Shown here piece by piece: positions 1 to 8,960 of a stretch of DNA of 64,000 nucleotides. The notes beneath the pieces are model-generated. The model did no database searches. It saw nothing but the letters and a program-made list of their open reading frames with translations, and was not told the origin of the DNA. Within the stretch, counting starts at the first letter, position 1. Every line of letters starts with the position of its first letter. A program made the position numbers and the translations under genes. Source of the stretch: Planctomycetota bacterium (lineage in GTDB: Bacteria > Planctomycetota > UBA8742 > UBA2392); NCBI GenBank assembly GCA_027493625.1, contig JAOSKM010000001.1, positions 2,000,657 to 2,064,656 on the forward strand, written 5' to 3'.

Positions 1-1645
1 CGGTGACCAGCTCCTCGATGCGCTCGATGTCGAGGGTCCGCTCAGACTCCTCGGGATAGACGATGCTGGGGCCGCCGGCGGTGTCGTCGGCACCGGAAAG
101 CCGGATGCGCGGGCCGATGAACTCGGTGATGTTGAAGGTCAGGTCGCGCACGTCGTGCACGCGGGTGACCACCGAGCTGGCATCCGGCTCCGGATCTTCG
201 CCCACCACGAACAGTACGCCGAAGCGGTACTGGGTCTCGAGGTCGAGGTCGGTCAGGATGATGTTCAGCGCGCTGCCCAGCGGGATGCTGTCCAGCGAGA
301 TGCTGACCGGCTCTTCGCCGCTGCTGCTGGCGACGTCCGGGTGAAGGCGGATCGGCACGCCGGCCTTGCGCTGGATGTCCGCGATCACGTTGGTGAGCGT
401 CTCTTCTTCATAGACGACGTCCACGATCTTGGATTCCAGGGCGTTCTGGATCTTCTGCATCTCCGGGTCGAGCTGCACGGCGTCCTGCGAAACAGCGCGG
501 CGGGCGCGGATGCGCTCGGCCAGCAGGCCGGTCGGGTAGCGCAGCATTTCGGTCTGCGGCACCATCGCCTCGCGCAGCTGGCGCAGGGTCTCCTGGTAAC
601 CGGCAATGCGCCTTTCGAAGGTGTCGCGGTTCATCTGGATCAGGCGGCGGTCCGCAATGTCCCGCTTCAGATCGTCGGCCTGGCGGAACTGCGGGTCCAG
701 GAACAGGATGCGGTCCACGATCTCGGTGGCCGTGCGGAAACGGCGCAGCTCGAGGTTGTAGACGGCCTGGCGCCACAGCTCGACGATCTCTTCCTTGCGG
801 CGGTCTTCCTCGGCCTGGCCTTCCAGGTCGCGCATGCGGCGCTCGCGGCGCAGGGCCTCTTCCTCGAGGGCCTTGCGTGAGCGCTGCAGCTCCACGCGGG
901 CACGGTCAAGGCCGGCCTGCGCGATGGTGTCGAAGTCCTTGCTGAGCTCGGCGCCGTAGGGCGCGAACTTCACCAGCCGGCGCAGCTTCTCCCAGGAGTC
1001 GATCGCGGCGGCCCAGTCGCCCGAGGCCTCGGCGGCCTTGGCGGCGTCGTAGGTGCGGGCAGCCTCGATCTCGTACTCTTCCTGCGCGGCGGCGGGCATG
1101 TCGGCCCAGCGCGGCGCCAGGGCGGTGCCCTCTGACAGCAGGTCACGCACCTCATCGAGCAGCGCGACCACGTCCTTGCTGTCCGTGCCCGGCTTCAGGG
1201 CCAGGGCGCGCTCGAAGTAGCGCTCCGCTTCATCGAGGGCGTTGGCCTTCATGGCGATCACGCCACGGTCCTTCAGCCACTTGTACTCGACGTCGCGGCG
1301 GCGGTCGTTGTCGAACACCTCGCGCGACTGCTTGTCGTCCTTGCCCACGTCCGCGCCGCGCGTCGTTTCATCGACCCGCTTGCCGGTGTCGGTCGCGCCG
1401 GCCGTGCCCGTGCGTTCGCCGCCCGGGTTGTCGACCAGGTTGCCGGGCGCGCCTTCGCCGGTGCGCTCGTAGCCCTCGGGTGCGGCGTCTTCGGCCGTGT
1501 CCTCGGAGGCATAGACATTGTCGTCAGGCGTCTCGACGTTGCGCCCGGAGTTGCCCTGGAACGGCATGACGGAGCAGGCCGTGATGGCAACGCAGGTGAA
1601 GGTCAACGCAAGTACAGCACGCAGGTTCCGCAATGTGACTCTCAT
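1..1645 (-). CDS. Lipoprotein with coiled-coil/TPR-like region and secretin-N-like (STN) domain, 3' end outside window
   Basis: The reading frame is open from an ATG at 1645 to the window edge, so the C-terminus is missing. It starts with a signal peptide ending in a lipobox (VAITAC), then an acidic linker. A helical stretch around residues 120-350 has TPR-like helices and a long charged coiled coil. Near residues 420-500 is a beta-rich segment (SISLDSIPLGSALNIIL) that resembles the secretin/TonB short N-terminal domain found in planctomycete GspD/PilQ-like proteins. I infer an envelope-anchored protein, possibly linked to a secretin, but the secretin pore domain itself would lie outside the window. 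A GAGG motif lies about 11 bases before the ATG. The exact family is not certain. Confidence 0.7.
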   Translation of the reverse strand, partial: MRVTLRNLRAVLALTFTCVAITACSVMPFQGNSGRNVETPDDNVYASEDTAEDAAPEGYERTGEGAPGNLVDNPGGERTGTAGATDTGKRVDETTRGADVGKDDKQSREVFDNDRRRDVEYKWLKDRGVIAMKANALDEAERYFERALALKPGTDSKDVVALLDEVRDLLSEGTALAPRWADMPAAAQEEYEIEAARTYDAAKAAEASGDWAAAIDSWEKLRRLVKFAPYGAELSKDFDTIAQAGLDRARVELQRSRKALEEEALRRERRMRDLEGQAEEDRRKEEIVELWRQAVYNLELRRFRTATEIVDRILFLDPQFRQADDLKRDIADRRLIQMNRDTFERRIAGYQETLRQLREAMVPQTEMLRYPTGLLAERIRARRAVSQDAVQLDPEMQKIQNALESKIVDVVYEEETLTNVIADIQRKAGVPIRLHPDVASSSGEEPVSISLDSIPLGSALNIILTDLDLETQYRFGVLFVVGEDPEPDASSVVTRVHDVRDLTFNITEFIGPRIRLSGADDTAGGPSIVYPEESERTLDIERIEELVT

Positions 1646-1761
1646 TGAGCGTAGTCCTCGCCTTGGGGTCCGCGACCAACGACAACTCGGCAATCAGCCG
1701 GGGGGCCGTTGTCGCAATACACCAGGGGAACCAGGGGTCCGCAAATCGGGGGGTAACGAGA

Positions 1762-1789
1762 AGGTTAGCCACGGCGCAAGGTGCGTCAA
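1762..1789 (-). promoter_or_regulatory. Candidate sigma-70 promoter for the 1-1645 lipoprotein
   Basis: On the minus strand TTGACG (1789-1784) and TAACCT (1767-1762) are separated by 16 bases, about 115 bases upstream of the lipoprotein ATG. The 329-base divergent spacer 1646-1974 contains no other gene that I can support; an AT-rich patch lies around 1856-1885. Confidence 0.35.
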
Positions 1790-1974
1790 GCACGAAACCC
1801 GAAGGGAAAGGCCACCGGTTCGTCACTGTCGAACCATGCGTCGAATCGCCCAAATAGTAACGCATATCACAATTTTTTTCAAATTCCGGACCCCTCACCG
1901 GACGACCCCTCCCGCCGCCAGTGTTGGGACTGACATGTGACTTTCGTTTTGTGTCCTCTGAACAGGAGACGGCG

Positions 1975-2604
1975 ATGCGTATCGGCACAAGTCTGTTGGC
2001 GGCGGTAGTGTTGATTCTGGTGGGTGTCGGGCTGGGAACCGCGTTCTCGGACCCCAAAGGCGAAGCGGCCAGGGAGGCCAAAGGAGCAAAGGAGGCCAAG
2101 GGCAAGAAAAACATGGAAGAAGCCTGGGCAGAATTGATGCAGACCACCGAGCAGCACACATGGCTGGCCGAATTGGCCGGCGAATGGAACGTCGAAGCCC
2201 GCATGTGGAAGGATGGCGTCGAAGAGCCCATCTCGCTGCACGGCAGCGCCACGGTGACCAGGGTGTTTGACCGCTTCATCTTCGAGGAACTCACCATCGG
2301 CGAGGGCGACATGCAGATCAAGGCCCGCGGCCACATCGGCTATGACACCAGCAACGAGGAGTTCTGCTCGAGCTACATCACCAGCAACTGCATTGCGATC
2401 CATGTCCTGACCGGCCAGCGCGAGGACAACACCCTCAGCGTCAGCGGCAGCTGGCACGAGAAGGGACTCGACAACACCAAGGTCACACAGCGGCTGGTGT
2501 GCGCCCGCAAAGACAAGGACAACCACACCACCACCATCTTCGCCCGCTACGGCAGCGGCCCCGAAAACAAGCAACTGGAGCTGACCTACACCCGAAAGCA
2601 GTAA
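1975..2604 (+). CDS. DUF1579 family secreted protein
   Basis: The 209-residue protein begins at the ATG at 1975, chosen because AGGAG lies 8 bases upstream and because it places a signal peptide or membrane anchor (hydrophobic residues about 5-22) at the N-terminus. A lysine/alanine-rich linker follows. From about residue 60 the sequence matches the DUF1579 pattern: LAGEW near the start, then alternating beta strands, as in a calycin-like barrel. Function of the family is unknown. It is transcribed divergently from the upstream lipoprotein and is followed by a palindromic repeat. Confidence 0.75.
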   Translation: MRIGTSLLAAVVLILVGVGLGTAFSDPKGEAAREAKGAKEAKGKKNMEEAWAELMQTTEQHTWLAELAGEWNVEARMWKDGVEEPISLHGSATVTRVFDRFIFEELTIGEGDMQIKARGHIGYDTSNEEFCSSYITSNCIAIHVLTGQREDNTLSVSGSWHEKGLDNTKVTQRLVCARKDKDNHTTTIFARYGSGPENKQLELTYTRKQ

Positions 2605-2663
2605 GCCGGTCGGACAGGGCCAGGCACGCTCCGCGCCTGCCCCTCTTTCACGGAACGCTGAAA

Positions 2664-2692
2664 GGGGACAGTCACCAAAGGTGACTGTCCCC
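2664..2692. repeat. GGGGACAG-type palindrome (copy 1)
   Basis: A perfect 13-base inverted repeat, GGGGACAGTCACC / GGTGACTGTCCCC, around a 3-base loop. It lies between convergent genes and could terminate either transcript. Related palindromes occur at 50295, 55764, 58901 and 59004. Confidence 0.8.
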
Positions 2693-2701
2693 GGTCTTTG
2701 C

Positions 2702-5020
2702 CTAGCGGCGGAAGTTGTCGCCGCTGATGCCCAGGCGGCCGCCCCTGAGGCGTAAGCTGATGGTCAGTCCGTCGCGCACCACGGTCAGGCTTACGCTGTC
2801 GGCTTCGCCGGTGGCCTGCACTTCCTTGATCAGCTTTTCCATGTTCGTGATCGTGACGCCGTTGTACTCGATGATCAGGTCCCCCACCTGCACGCCGGCT
2901 TCCGCGGCCTGGAATCCCTCCGCCACCTGGGTGATCTTCACGCAGTTGGGCGGGCCGAGGTTGAGGCTGACCGCGTTGCCGCCGCGGTTCACGCTGGCGG
3001 TCACGTAGCTCTGGGGGCCGTCCTGGGCGTACGCCATCACGTAGTACTCGCCCTCGGGCAGGAACGCGAAGTCGGCGGTGTTGCTCTTGCCGAGCTGGGC
3101 GTAGCGGCTGATGTAGCCGCCCTCTCGACTGGTCTTGGAAATCGAGATCGACACGCCCTCCTTGTTCTTCAATTCCGGCGCCAGCTCGACCGTTACCGTC
3201 AGCGTGCAGCGCTCGTCCACCGAGATGTCCAGCAGGTTCTCGCCCGCCGACAGGCGCACCTGCTGCTGGTGCAGCTGGTCCTGCTGGTTGAACTCGACGC
3301 TGAGGCTGTAGTCGCCGGGCTGCAGGTTTTCGGCGAGGTAGTTGCCCTGGGCGTCAATCGCGTAGTACTGGCCTCCCTCGTCCATCTTGCGCCGGCGCTT
3401 CTCCACCTTCTTCTCTTCCTCGCGCAGGCCCGGCGTCAGGCGCACATAGCAGTTCTGCGGCACGCGCCCGGCCAGCGAGCTGACCTTTCCCTTCAGGCTG
3501 GCCGCCGGCTGGAACACCACGTCCACGGTGTTCGAGCCGCGCCGCACCTGCACCTCCTGCGTCACGGGCGGGAAGCCCTGGGCCTGGACTGTCATGTTCC
3601 ATGCGCCTTCCTTCAGGCCCATGTACTCAAGTTCGCCCCTGGTTCCGGCGGGCAGCTGCACGGCCGAGCCGTACTGTCCTTCGGCGTCGATGAACCATGC
3701 GTACTGGGGCGTGACGGGATTGTTGGCGGTGTCCTTGCCGACGATCTTGACGCGACAGCCGGCATCAAGGCTGAAGTCTGCATAGTTTTCGCCGCCCACC
3801 AGGGTGATCTCGCGGCTTTCCGTGAAGCTTCCCATGGTGGCGGTGACGGTCACCTTGCCGGGGCGCAGGCCCTCAATGCGGTACCTGCCGGAGGCATCGG
3901 TGTAGCCGGACATGCCGCCCCACAGCTCGCCGGGGATGTAGCCCGGCTCGATCAGCTCTTCCTCCAGCAGGCGCTTTTCCACATCCTTGAGGGACTGCAC
4001 CGCCGAGATGCGCTCCTCGAGTTCCAGCTTGTCCTCCAGGCCCCGTTCGTAGAAGGGCGCGTAGCCGCCTCCCTGGCCTTCGCCGTTCACGGTCACACTG
4101 ACGCTGGGCATCGGGTTGCCGTCTGTCGAGGTAACCGTGCCGCTGAGAACCGCGGCCTTCAGCAGCTTCACCTGCACGCTGCCGCCCTCGGCCTTGAGTT
4201 CAAAGGCCTCGTTCTTGTCCTGCACCCAGCCCTGGGCGTAGACCGCCACCATCAGCTTGCCGGCCTTGGCACGGATGCGGAACTTGCCCTCCGCGTCGCT
4301 GAAGCTGGCGGACGCCAGGTGCTCGAACCAGCCCTGGCCGTTGTCGATGCTGACCGTCACGCTCCACTGGCGCGGCAGGCTGCCGCTGTCCGTGGTCAAC
4401 ACGCCGTCGAGCAGCGCCGGCACATCGAACTGGAAGTCGGCGCGGCCACCCGCGCGCACCACCTGCTGGCTTTCGCCCACCTCTGCGCTGGTGGCGGTCA
4501 CGCGGTAGCTGTGGCCCTCGGCCAGGCCGCTGAGGTCAAAACGGCCCGTCGCGTCCGTGAAGGTGACGCGGGTGTTGCGCTCAAGTTCACGGAAGTAGAG
4601 CTCGTAGGCCTTGCGGGTGGCGGGAATGTCGTTGGGGTCCCACTGCGGTGCTGCGGGCTCGACGCCGGTGCTGATGGCGGTGATCTTCATGCCCTCGACG
4701 GCGCGCCCGTCGGTGTACTTCACGCTGCCCTTCAGCGTGGCGTCGCCGACGTCCTCGGGATCGAAAGCGACCGGCGGCAGGGGCTGCTCGGGCGGCGGCT
4801 CAACGGGGCGCGGGCGTGGCCGGGGCTGGGCCGGCGTCTCGAGCGGTGAGCAGGCGTTGGCTTCGCCCGCGGGCTCAAGGTTGGCAGGCAGGTTGGCGAC
4901 CACGGTGTTGTTGGCGGGCGCGTTGCCCGCGCTGATGAAACCGTAGACGCCGAACAGCACGGCTATCACGGTGACCACGAGCTGGATCAGGCTGAAGGCG
5001 GAAAGTCTCGGCTTACGCAT
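2702..5020 (-). CDS. Membrane-anchored carboxypeptidase-regulatory-like repeat protein with C-terminal PDZ domain
   Basis: The 772-residue protein starts at the ATG at 5020 (GGGGA upstream), 13 codons inside the longest open frame, because this start puts a membrane segment at residues 8-30. After a proline-rich linker come roughly six repeats of the carboxypeptidase regulatory-like fold, seen as recurring phrases such as DATGRFDLSGL, DASGRYRIEGL and GNYLAENLQPGDY. The last 90 residues form a PDZ domain (GVQVGDLIIEYNG). Similar proteins are common in planctomycete genomes; a scaffold or adhesion role in the periplasm or on the surface is inference. The gene at 14066-16300 has the same architecture and the same C-terminal PDZ. 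Confidence 0.8.
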   Translation of the reverse strand: MRKPRLSAFSLIQLVVTVIAVLFGVYGFISAGNAPANNTVVANLPANLEPAGEANACSPLETPAQPRPRPRPVEPPPEQPLPPVAFDPEDVGDATLKGSVKYTDGRAVEGMKITAISTGVEPAAPQWDPNDIPATRKAYELYFRELERNTRVTFTDATGRFDLSGLAEGHSYRVTATSAEVGESQQVVRAGGRADFQFDVPALLDGVLTTDSGSLPRQWSVTVSIDNGQGWFEHLASASFSDAEGKFRIRAKAGKLMVAVYAQGWVQDKNEAFELKAEGGSVQVKLLKAAVLSGTVTSTDGNPMPSVSVTVNGEGQGGGYAPFYERGLEDKLELEERISAVQSLKDVEKRLLEEELIEPGYIPGELWGGMSGYTDASGRYRIEGLRPGKVTVTATMGSFTESREITLVGGENYADFSLDAGCRVKIVGKDTANNPVTPQYAWFIDAEGQYGSAVQLPAGTRGELEYMGLKEGAWNMTVQAQGFPPVTQEVQVRRGSNTVDVVFQPAASLKGKVSSLAGRVPQNCYVRLTPGLREEEKKVEKRRRKMDEGGQYYAIDAQGNYLAENLQPGDYSLSVEFNQQDQLHQQQVRLSAGENLLDISVDERCTLTVTVELAPELKNKEGVSISISKTSREGGYISRYAQLGKSNTADFAFLPEGEYYVMAYAQDGPQSYVTASVNRGGNAVSLNLGPPNCVKITQVAEGFQAAEAGVQVGDLIIEYNGVTITNMEKLIKEVQATGEADSVSLTVVRDGLTISLRLRGGRLGISGDNFRR

Positions 5021-5146
5021 GGCATCCCCGTCTGGTGCGGTGTCAGCAGTTGGACGCAAGCGCGGCCGGGGAGTTCCTGTAAATGTGCGTAAAAAGCAAC
5101 CGGAGGCCGTGTTCGGCCCCCGATCACTTTTCCCGAGGCGTTGCGG

Positions 5147-5896
5147 CTAGGCCTTGCTGCCGCCGAAGACCTTCTTGAAGAACCAGGCGATGGGGTCGTA
5201 GTAGCGATCCACCACGCGTTCCTTGATGGGGATGATGCCGTTGTCGGTGATGCCGATGTGCTCGGGGCACACCTCGGTGCAGCAGCGCGTGATGTTGCAC
5301 CAGCCGCTGCCGAATTCCTTGCGGATCTTGGGGATGCGGTCTTCCGTGTCGAGCGGGTGCATCTCGAGCTGCGCCAGCCGGATCATGAAGCGCGGGCCCA
5401 CGAACTGGTCGTGCTTGCCGTGGTCGCGCAGCACGTGGCAGACGTCCTGGCACAGGAAGCACTCGATGCACTTGCGGAACTCCTGCACGCGTTCGATGTC
5501 TTCCTGCATCATGCGGTGGTTGCCGTCGGCCTCGCGCGGGCGGGGCTTGAGCGGCGGGATGCGCTTGTTCTGCTCGTAGTTCCAGCTGACGTCCGTCACC
5601 AGGTCCTTGATCAGCGGGAAGGTCTTGAGCGGCTGCACCGTGATGGTCTCGCCCGGCTCAAAGGTGTTCAGGCGCGTCATGCACGAGAGGCGCGGCTTGC
5701 CGTTGATCTCCATGCTGCATGAGCCGCACTTGCCGGCCTTGCAGTTCCAGCGCACGGCGAGGTCGCCGGCGTGCTCAGCCTGGATGCGGTGGATGCCGTC
5801 CAGCACCACCATGCCGGGCTGTGTTTCCACGGTGTACTCGACGAACTTGCCGCCGTCTTTGTCGCCTCGCCAAACTCGGAATGTACGCGTTGCCAT
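5147..5896 (-). CDS. sdhB: Succinate dehydrogenase/fumarate reductase iron-sulfur subunit
   Basis: This 249-residue protein carries the three Fe-S clusters that move electrons from the flavin to quinone. The N-terminal ferredoxin domain holds CKAGKCGSC plus a downstream Cys (2Fe-2S). The C-terminal helical domain holds CIECFLCQDVC and CNITRCCTEVCP (4Fe-4S and 3Fe-4S ligands). Length is normal. It is the last gene of a minus-strand sdhC-sdhA-sdhB cluster. The spacer to sdhA contains a heptamer-phased inverted repeat, so the cluster may be partly attenuated between genes. Confidence 0.95.
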   Translation of the reverse strand: MATRTFRVWRGDKDGGKFVEYTVETQPGMVVLDGIHRIQAEHAGDLAVRWNCKAGKCGSCSMEINGKPRLSCMTRLNTFEPGETITVQPLKTFPLIKDLVTDVSWNYEQNKRIPPLKPRPREADGNHRMMQEDIERVQEFRKCIECFLCQDVCHVLRDHGKHDQFVGPRFMIRLAQLEMHPLDTEDRIPKIRKEFGSGWCNITRCCTEVCPEHIGITDNGIIPIKERVVDRYYDPIAWFFKKVFGGSKA

Positions 5897-5907
5897 GGTT
5901 CAGCTCT

Positions 5908-6005
5908 CAGGCGGGAGGCGGCAGGCGTCAGTGCCTGCGGCCTTCTCCGCGATCTTCCGGCGTGCCGGCGGTTTCTGCCGCCCGCCGCCTGCTTTCTGCC
6001 GCCTC
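5908..6005. repeat. Heptamer-phased inverted repeat between sdhB and sdhA
   Basis: The left arm repeats a 7-base unit (CAGGCGG, GAGGCGG, CAGGCGT) and the right arm carries the complementary units (CTGCCGC, CCGCCGC). Such arms can fold into one imperfect hairpin on the sdhA-sdhB transcript. It is one of a set of similar repeats in the window with different 7-base units. Confidence 0.6.
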
Positions 6006-6009
6006 TTCC

Positions 6010-7860
6010 CTACTTCACTTCCGCCCCGACCTTGCCTGACTCGAGGTCTTCGATCTTGCTGTACGCGATCTCCACCAGGCCCTGCGGGCCGGGGGCGCGT
6101 TCGCGCTTCTCGACCACCATCTCGCCGTCCTGGCCGCGCTTGATGAAGATGTTGTACTTCAGCCACTCGTCGCGCTCGCCGGGGAAGTCGTCGCGCGTGT
6201 GTGCGCCGCGGCTTTCCTCGCGCATCAGCGCCGCCCGCGTCACCGCCTCGCTGCTGATCAGCAGGTTGCGCAGGTCCAGCGCCGTGTGCCAGCCGGCGTT
6301 GTACTGGCTGGTGGCGTGGGCCTTGGCCGTGGCCGCTTCCTTCTTCAGCTCCTGCAGTTTCTCGACGGCCGTTTCCAGCTCGTGCTTGACGCGGATGATG
6401 CCCACGTTGTGGCTCATCATCTCCTGCAGTTTTTCCTGCACCATGAAGGGGTTTGCGCCCGACTCGCGGTTCAGGATTTCCGTGGCGCGCCGGATGATCG
6501 ACAGCACCTGCTCGTTGTCGACCTGGCCGGCGCCTTGCTTGTCGGCGTACTCGCAGGCGCCGTCGCCCGCGCGTTTGCCGAACACGATCAGGTCGCTCAG
6601 CGAGTTGCCGCCCAGGCGGTTCGCGCCGTGCAGGCCGGCCGCGCACTCGCCCGCCGCGAACAGGCCGGGCACCGTGGTCATCTGCGAGTCGGCATCGACC
6701 CGGATGCCGCCCATGAAGTAGTGCAGCGTGGGGCCGACTTCCATGGGATCGGTGGTGATGTCCACTTCCGCCAGTTCCTTGAACTGGTGGTACATGCTGG
6801 GCAGCTTCTTCTTGATCAGCTCCGCGGGCAGGCGGCTGGCAATGTCGAGATACACGCCCCCGTGCTCGGAGCCTCGACCGGCCTTGACTTCGGCGTTGAT
6901 GGCGCGGGCCACCACGTCGCGGGTCAGCAGCTCCGGCGGCCTGCGGGCGGATTTGTCGCCCTTGAGCCAGCGGTTGGCTTCTTCCTCGCTGTCGGCGGTC
7001 TCCGGGGCGAAGCGCTCCGGGATGTAGCCGAACATGAAGCGCTTGCCTTCCTTGTTCTTGAGAATGCCGCCGTCGCCTCGCACGCCTTCGGTTACCAGCG
7101 TGCCGCGCACGCTGGGCGGCCACACCATGCCGGTCGGGTGGAACTGCGTGAATTCCAGGTCCATCAGCTCGGCGCCCGCGATGTAAGCCATGGCCAGGCC
7201 GTCGCCGCTGTATTCCCAGCTGTTGCTGGTCACGCGCCAGGCCTTGCCCGCGCCGCCGGTGGCCAGCACCACGGCCTTGGCCTTGAACAGCACGAAGCGC
7301 CCGGTCTCGCGCCAGTAGCCGACCGCCCCCACCACGCGGTCGCCGTCTTTCAGCAGGTCGAGGATCGTGCACTCCATGTGCACGTGGATGCCCTGGTGCA
7401 CGCCGTGGTCCTGCAGGGTGCGGATCAGTTCCAGGCCGGTGCGGTCGCCGACGTGGGCCAGGCGCGGGTAGCGGTGGCCGCCGAAGTTGCGCTGGCTGAT
7501 CAGGCCGGTCTTGGTGCGGTCGAACACCGCGCCCCATTCCTCAAGTTCGCGCACGCGCTCGGGCGCTTCCTTGGCGTGCAGCTCCGCCATGCGCCAGTTG
7601 TTCAGGAACTTGCCGCCGCGCATGGTGTCGCGGAAGTGCACCTTCCAGTTGTCGCGCGCGTCCACGTTGCCCATGGCGGCCGCCATGCCGCCCTCGGCCA
7701 TCACGGTGTGGGCCTTGCCGAGCAGGCTCTTGCACACCAGGCCGGTGTTCTTGCCCTGTGCGGCGCAGGCGATGGCGGCGCGCAGGCCGGCGCCGCCGGC
7801 GCCGATCACGAGCACGTCGTGTTCGAAGGTCTGCAACTCAGATACGTCAGGTCCGGCCAT
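6010..7860 (-). CDS. sdhA: Succinate dehydrogenase/fumarate reductase flavoprotein subunit
   Basis: The 616-residue protein oxidises succinate to fumarate. An FAD-binding GxGxxG motif (VLVIGAGGAGLRAA) is near residue 17. The substrate region includes HPTG (EFTQFHPTGM), the catalytic-arginine segment around ARAINAE, and the HYxMGGI phrase near residue 400. The C-terminal helical domain has GANRLGGNSLSDL. It sits between sdhC and sdhB. A heptamer-phased inverted repeat lies in its upstream spacer. Confidence 0.95.
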   Translation of the reverse strand: MAGPDVSELQTFEHDVLVIGAGGAGLRAAIACAAQGKNTGLVCKSLLGKAHTVMAEGGMAAAMGNVDARDNWKVHFRDTMRGGKFLNNWRMAELHAKEAPERVRELEEWGAVFDRTKTGLISQRNFGGHRYPRLAHVGDRTGLELIRTLQDHGVHQGIHVHMECTILDLLKDGDRVVGAVGYWRETGRFVLFKAKAVVLATGGAGKAWRVTSNSWEYSGDGLAMAYIAGAELMDLEFTQFHPTGMVWPPSVRGTLVTEGVRGDGGILKNKEGKRFMFGYIPERFAPETADSEEEANRWLKGDKSARRPPELLTRDVVARAINAEVKAGRGSEHGGVYLDIASRLPAELIKKKLPSMYHQFKELAEVDITTDPMEVGPTLHYFMGGIRVDADSQMTTVPGLFAAGECAAGLHGANRLGGNSLSDLIVFGKRAGDGACEYADKQGAGQVDNEQVLSIIRRATEILNRESGANPFMVQEKLQEMMSHNVGIIRVKHELETAVEKLQELKKEAATAKAHATSQYNAGWHTALDLRNLLISSEAVTRAALMREESRGAHTRDDFPGERDEWLKYNIFIKRGQDGEMVVEKRERAPGPQGLVEIAYSKIEDLESGKVGAEVK

Positions 7861-7942
7861 AAGTCAGGTTTCAGGTTACAGGTGTCAGGTTTCAGGGCAG
7901 GTTCGGGCCACGCGCCCTGAATCCTGACACCTGAAACCTGGT
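7861..7942. repeat. Heptamer-phased inverted repeat between sdhA and sdhC
   Basis: Left arm units CAGGTTT, CAGGTTA, CAGGTGT, CAGGTTT are in 7-base phase; the right arm holds complementary units (CTGACAC, CTGAAAC). The same unit sequence recurs at 29250-29352. It can fold as a hairpin in the sdh transcript. Confidence 0.65.
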
Positions 7943-8774
7943 TTACCAGGTGTTCAGGTCGGTAATCACGCCGCGGGAAACCATCATCACGTAGAAGTCG
8001 GTGAACGCGACCCAGAACAGGCTCAGCCACGCGAACAGCATGTGGCGCTGGTTGTACCAGGTCGACTTCTTCCAGATTGTGAGGCGGAACTTGCTGGCGC
8101 CGTCGCAGCTGAAGCAGTTCAGTTTGCCGCCGATCAGGTGACGCCACGAATGGCAGCCGAAGGTGTAGCCGCTCAGCAGCGTGGCGTTCATCACCATCAC
8201 CAGCGTGCCCACGCCGATCCCAAACTTGCCGTTCTTGAAGAACGCGGCGAAGGCTTCGTACCACAGGCACACCAGCAGGAACAACGCGCCGTACAGAGCA
8301 TAACGGTGCAGGTTCTGGAACAGCAGCAGCGCCGTCTCGCCCCGGTACTTCAGCGGCGCGCCCGCCACCGCGCATGCCGGCGGCGAGGCCGCGAACGCGC
8401 GATAGTAGGCCTTGCGGTAGTAGTAGCAGGTGAAGCGGAACGCGATCGCCAGACCCGGGAAAAAAGAACGCCGGCGACTGCGGCAGGAACTTCGGCCACC
8501 AGCTCGGGAAGGCGCCCAGCCACGCGTGGCTGACCGGGATCGCGCCCGCATAACCCGAGGCCGGCGTGAACAGCGGCGGCGCGCCGGTGGGGCTCACGTA
8601 CGGGTTCGCCCACAGCCAGGTGCCCTGGAATGCGCGCACCGTGAGGTAGCCGAAAAACAGGGTCAGCCCGGCCGCCGTCAGCACAGGCCCGACCCACCAC
8701 TTGTCGCTGCGGCGGGTAGCGGCAAAGCCGCTTTCATGGCCACCTATGGACGCTGCGGACGAGGTTGAGTTCAT
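7943..8774 (-). CDS. sdhC: Succinate dehydrogenase membrane (cytochrome b-like) subunit, with a frameshift
   Basis: Two overlapping frames make one membrane protein. The first, from the ATG at 8774, gives the N-terminus with a membrane segment (residues about 28-46) and ends its sensible part at QSPAFFFPG. The second continues with LAIAFRFTCYYYRKAYY and at least three more membrane segments up to the stop at 7943. The break falls in a run of six T (minus strand; A run at 8460-8465); removing one base restores a protein of about 277 residues. Position directly upstream of sdhA and the HRYALYG and CHSWRH histidine-containing helices support an Sdh anchor. A sequencing error is the simplest explanation. 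Confidence 0.8.
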
Positions 8775-8960
8775 GGATGCAACTCCGGGAGTGACGCGAC
8801 CCGTTTAATACTCCGCACCGCTTGGCGCAACTGCTGAATCCTGCGCGCGTTGAATGTGACTTCGCAGTCTGTTTGAGCATTCAAACGTTCCGGAATTTAC
8901 CGTTATCTGCCGGTTGTTCTTTCACCTCGCGGACGCACAATCGCCCCCGGTTGAGCGCCC

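Noticed and set aside
1524-2336. 270-codon open frame on the minus strand
   Set aside because: It spans the divergent promoter region and is antisense to the DUF1579 gene; no signal or domain.
3269-4849. 526-codon open frame on the plus strand
   Set aside because: It lies antisense to the repeat/PDZ gene; composition is His/Ala/Val-rich shadow sequence with no domain pattern.
6199-7920. 573-codon open frame on the plus strand
   Set aside because: Antisense shadow of sdhA, which is unambiguous.
7861-7942. Possible CRISPR or tandem repeat array
   Set aside because: The repeat is of 7-base units without spacers, with a facing complementary arm; no cas genes are present.
8460-8465. Programmed frameshift in sdhC
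   Set aside because: Similar one-base breaks occur at other homopolymers in unrelated genes, so sequencing error is simpler; no conserved stimulatory structure was identified.
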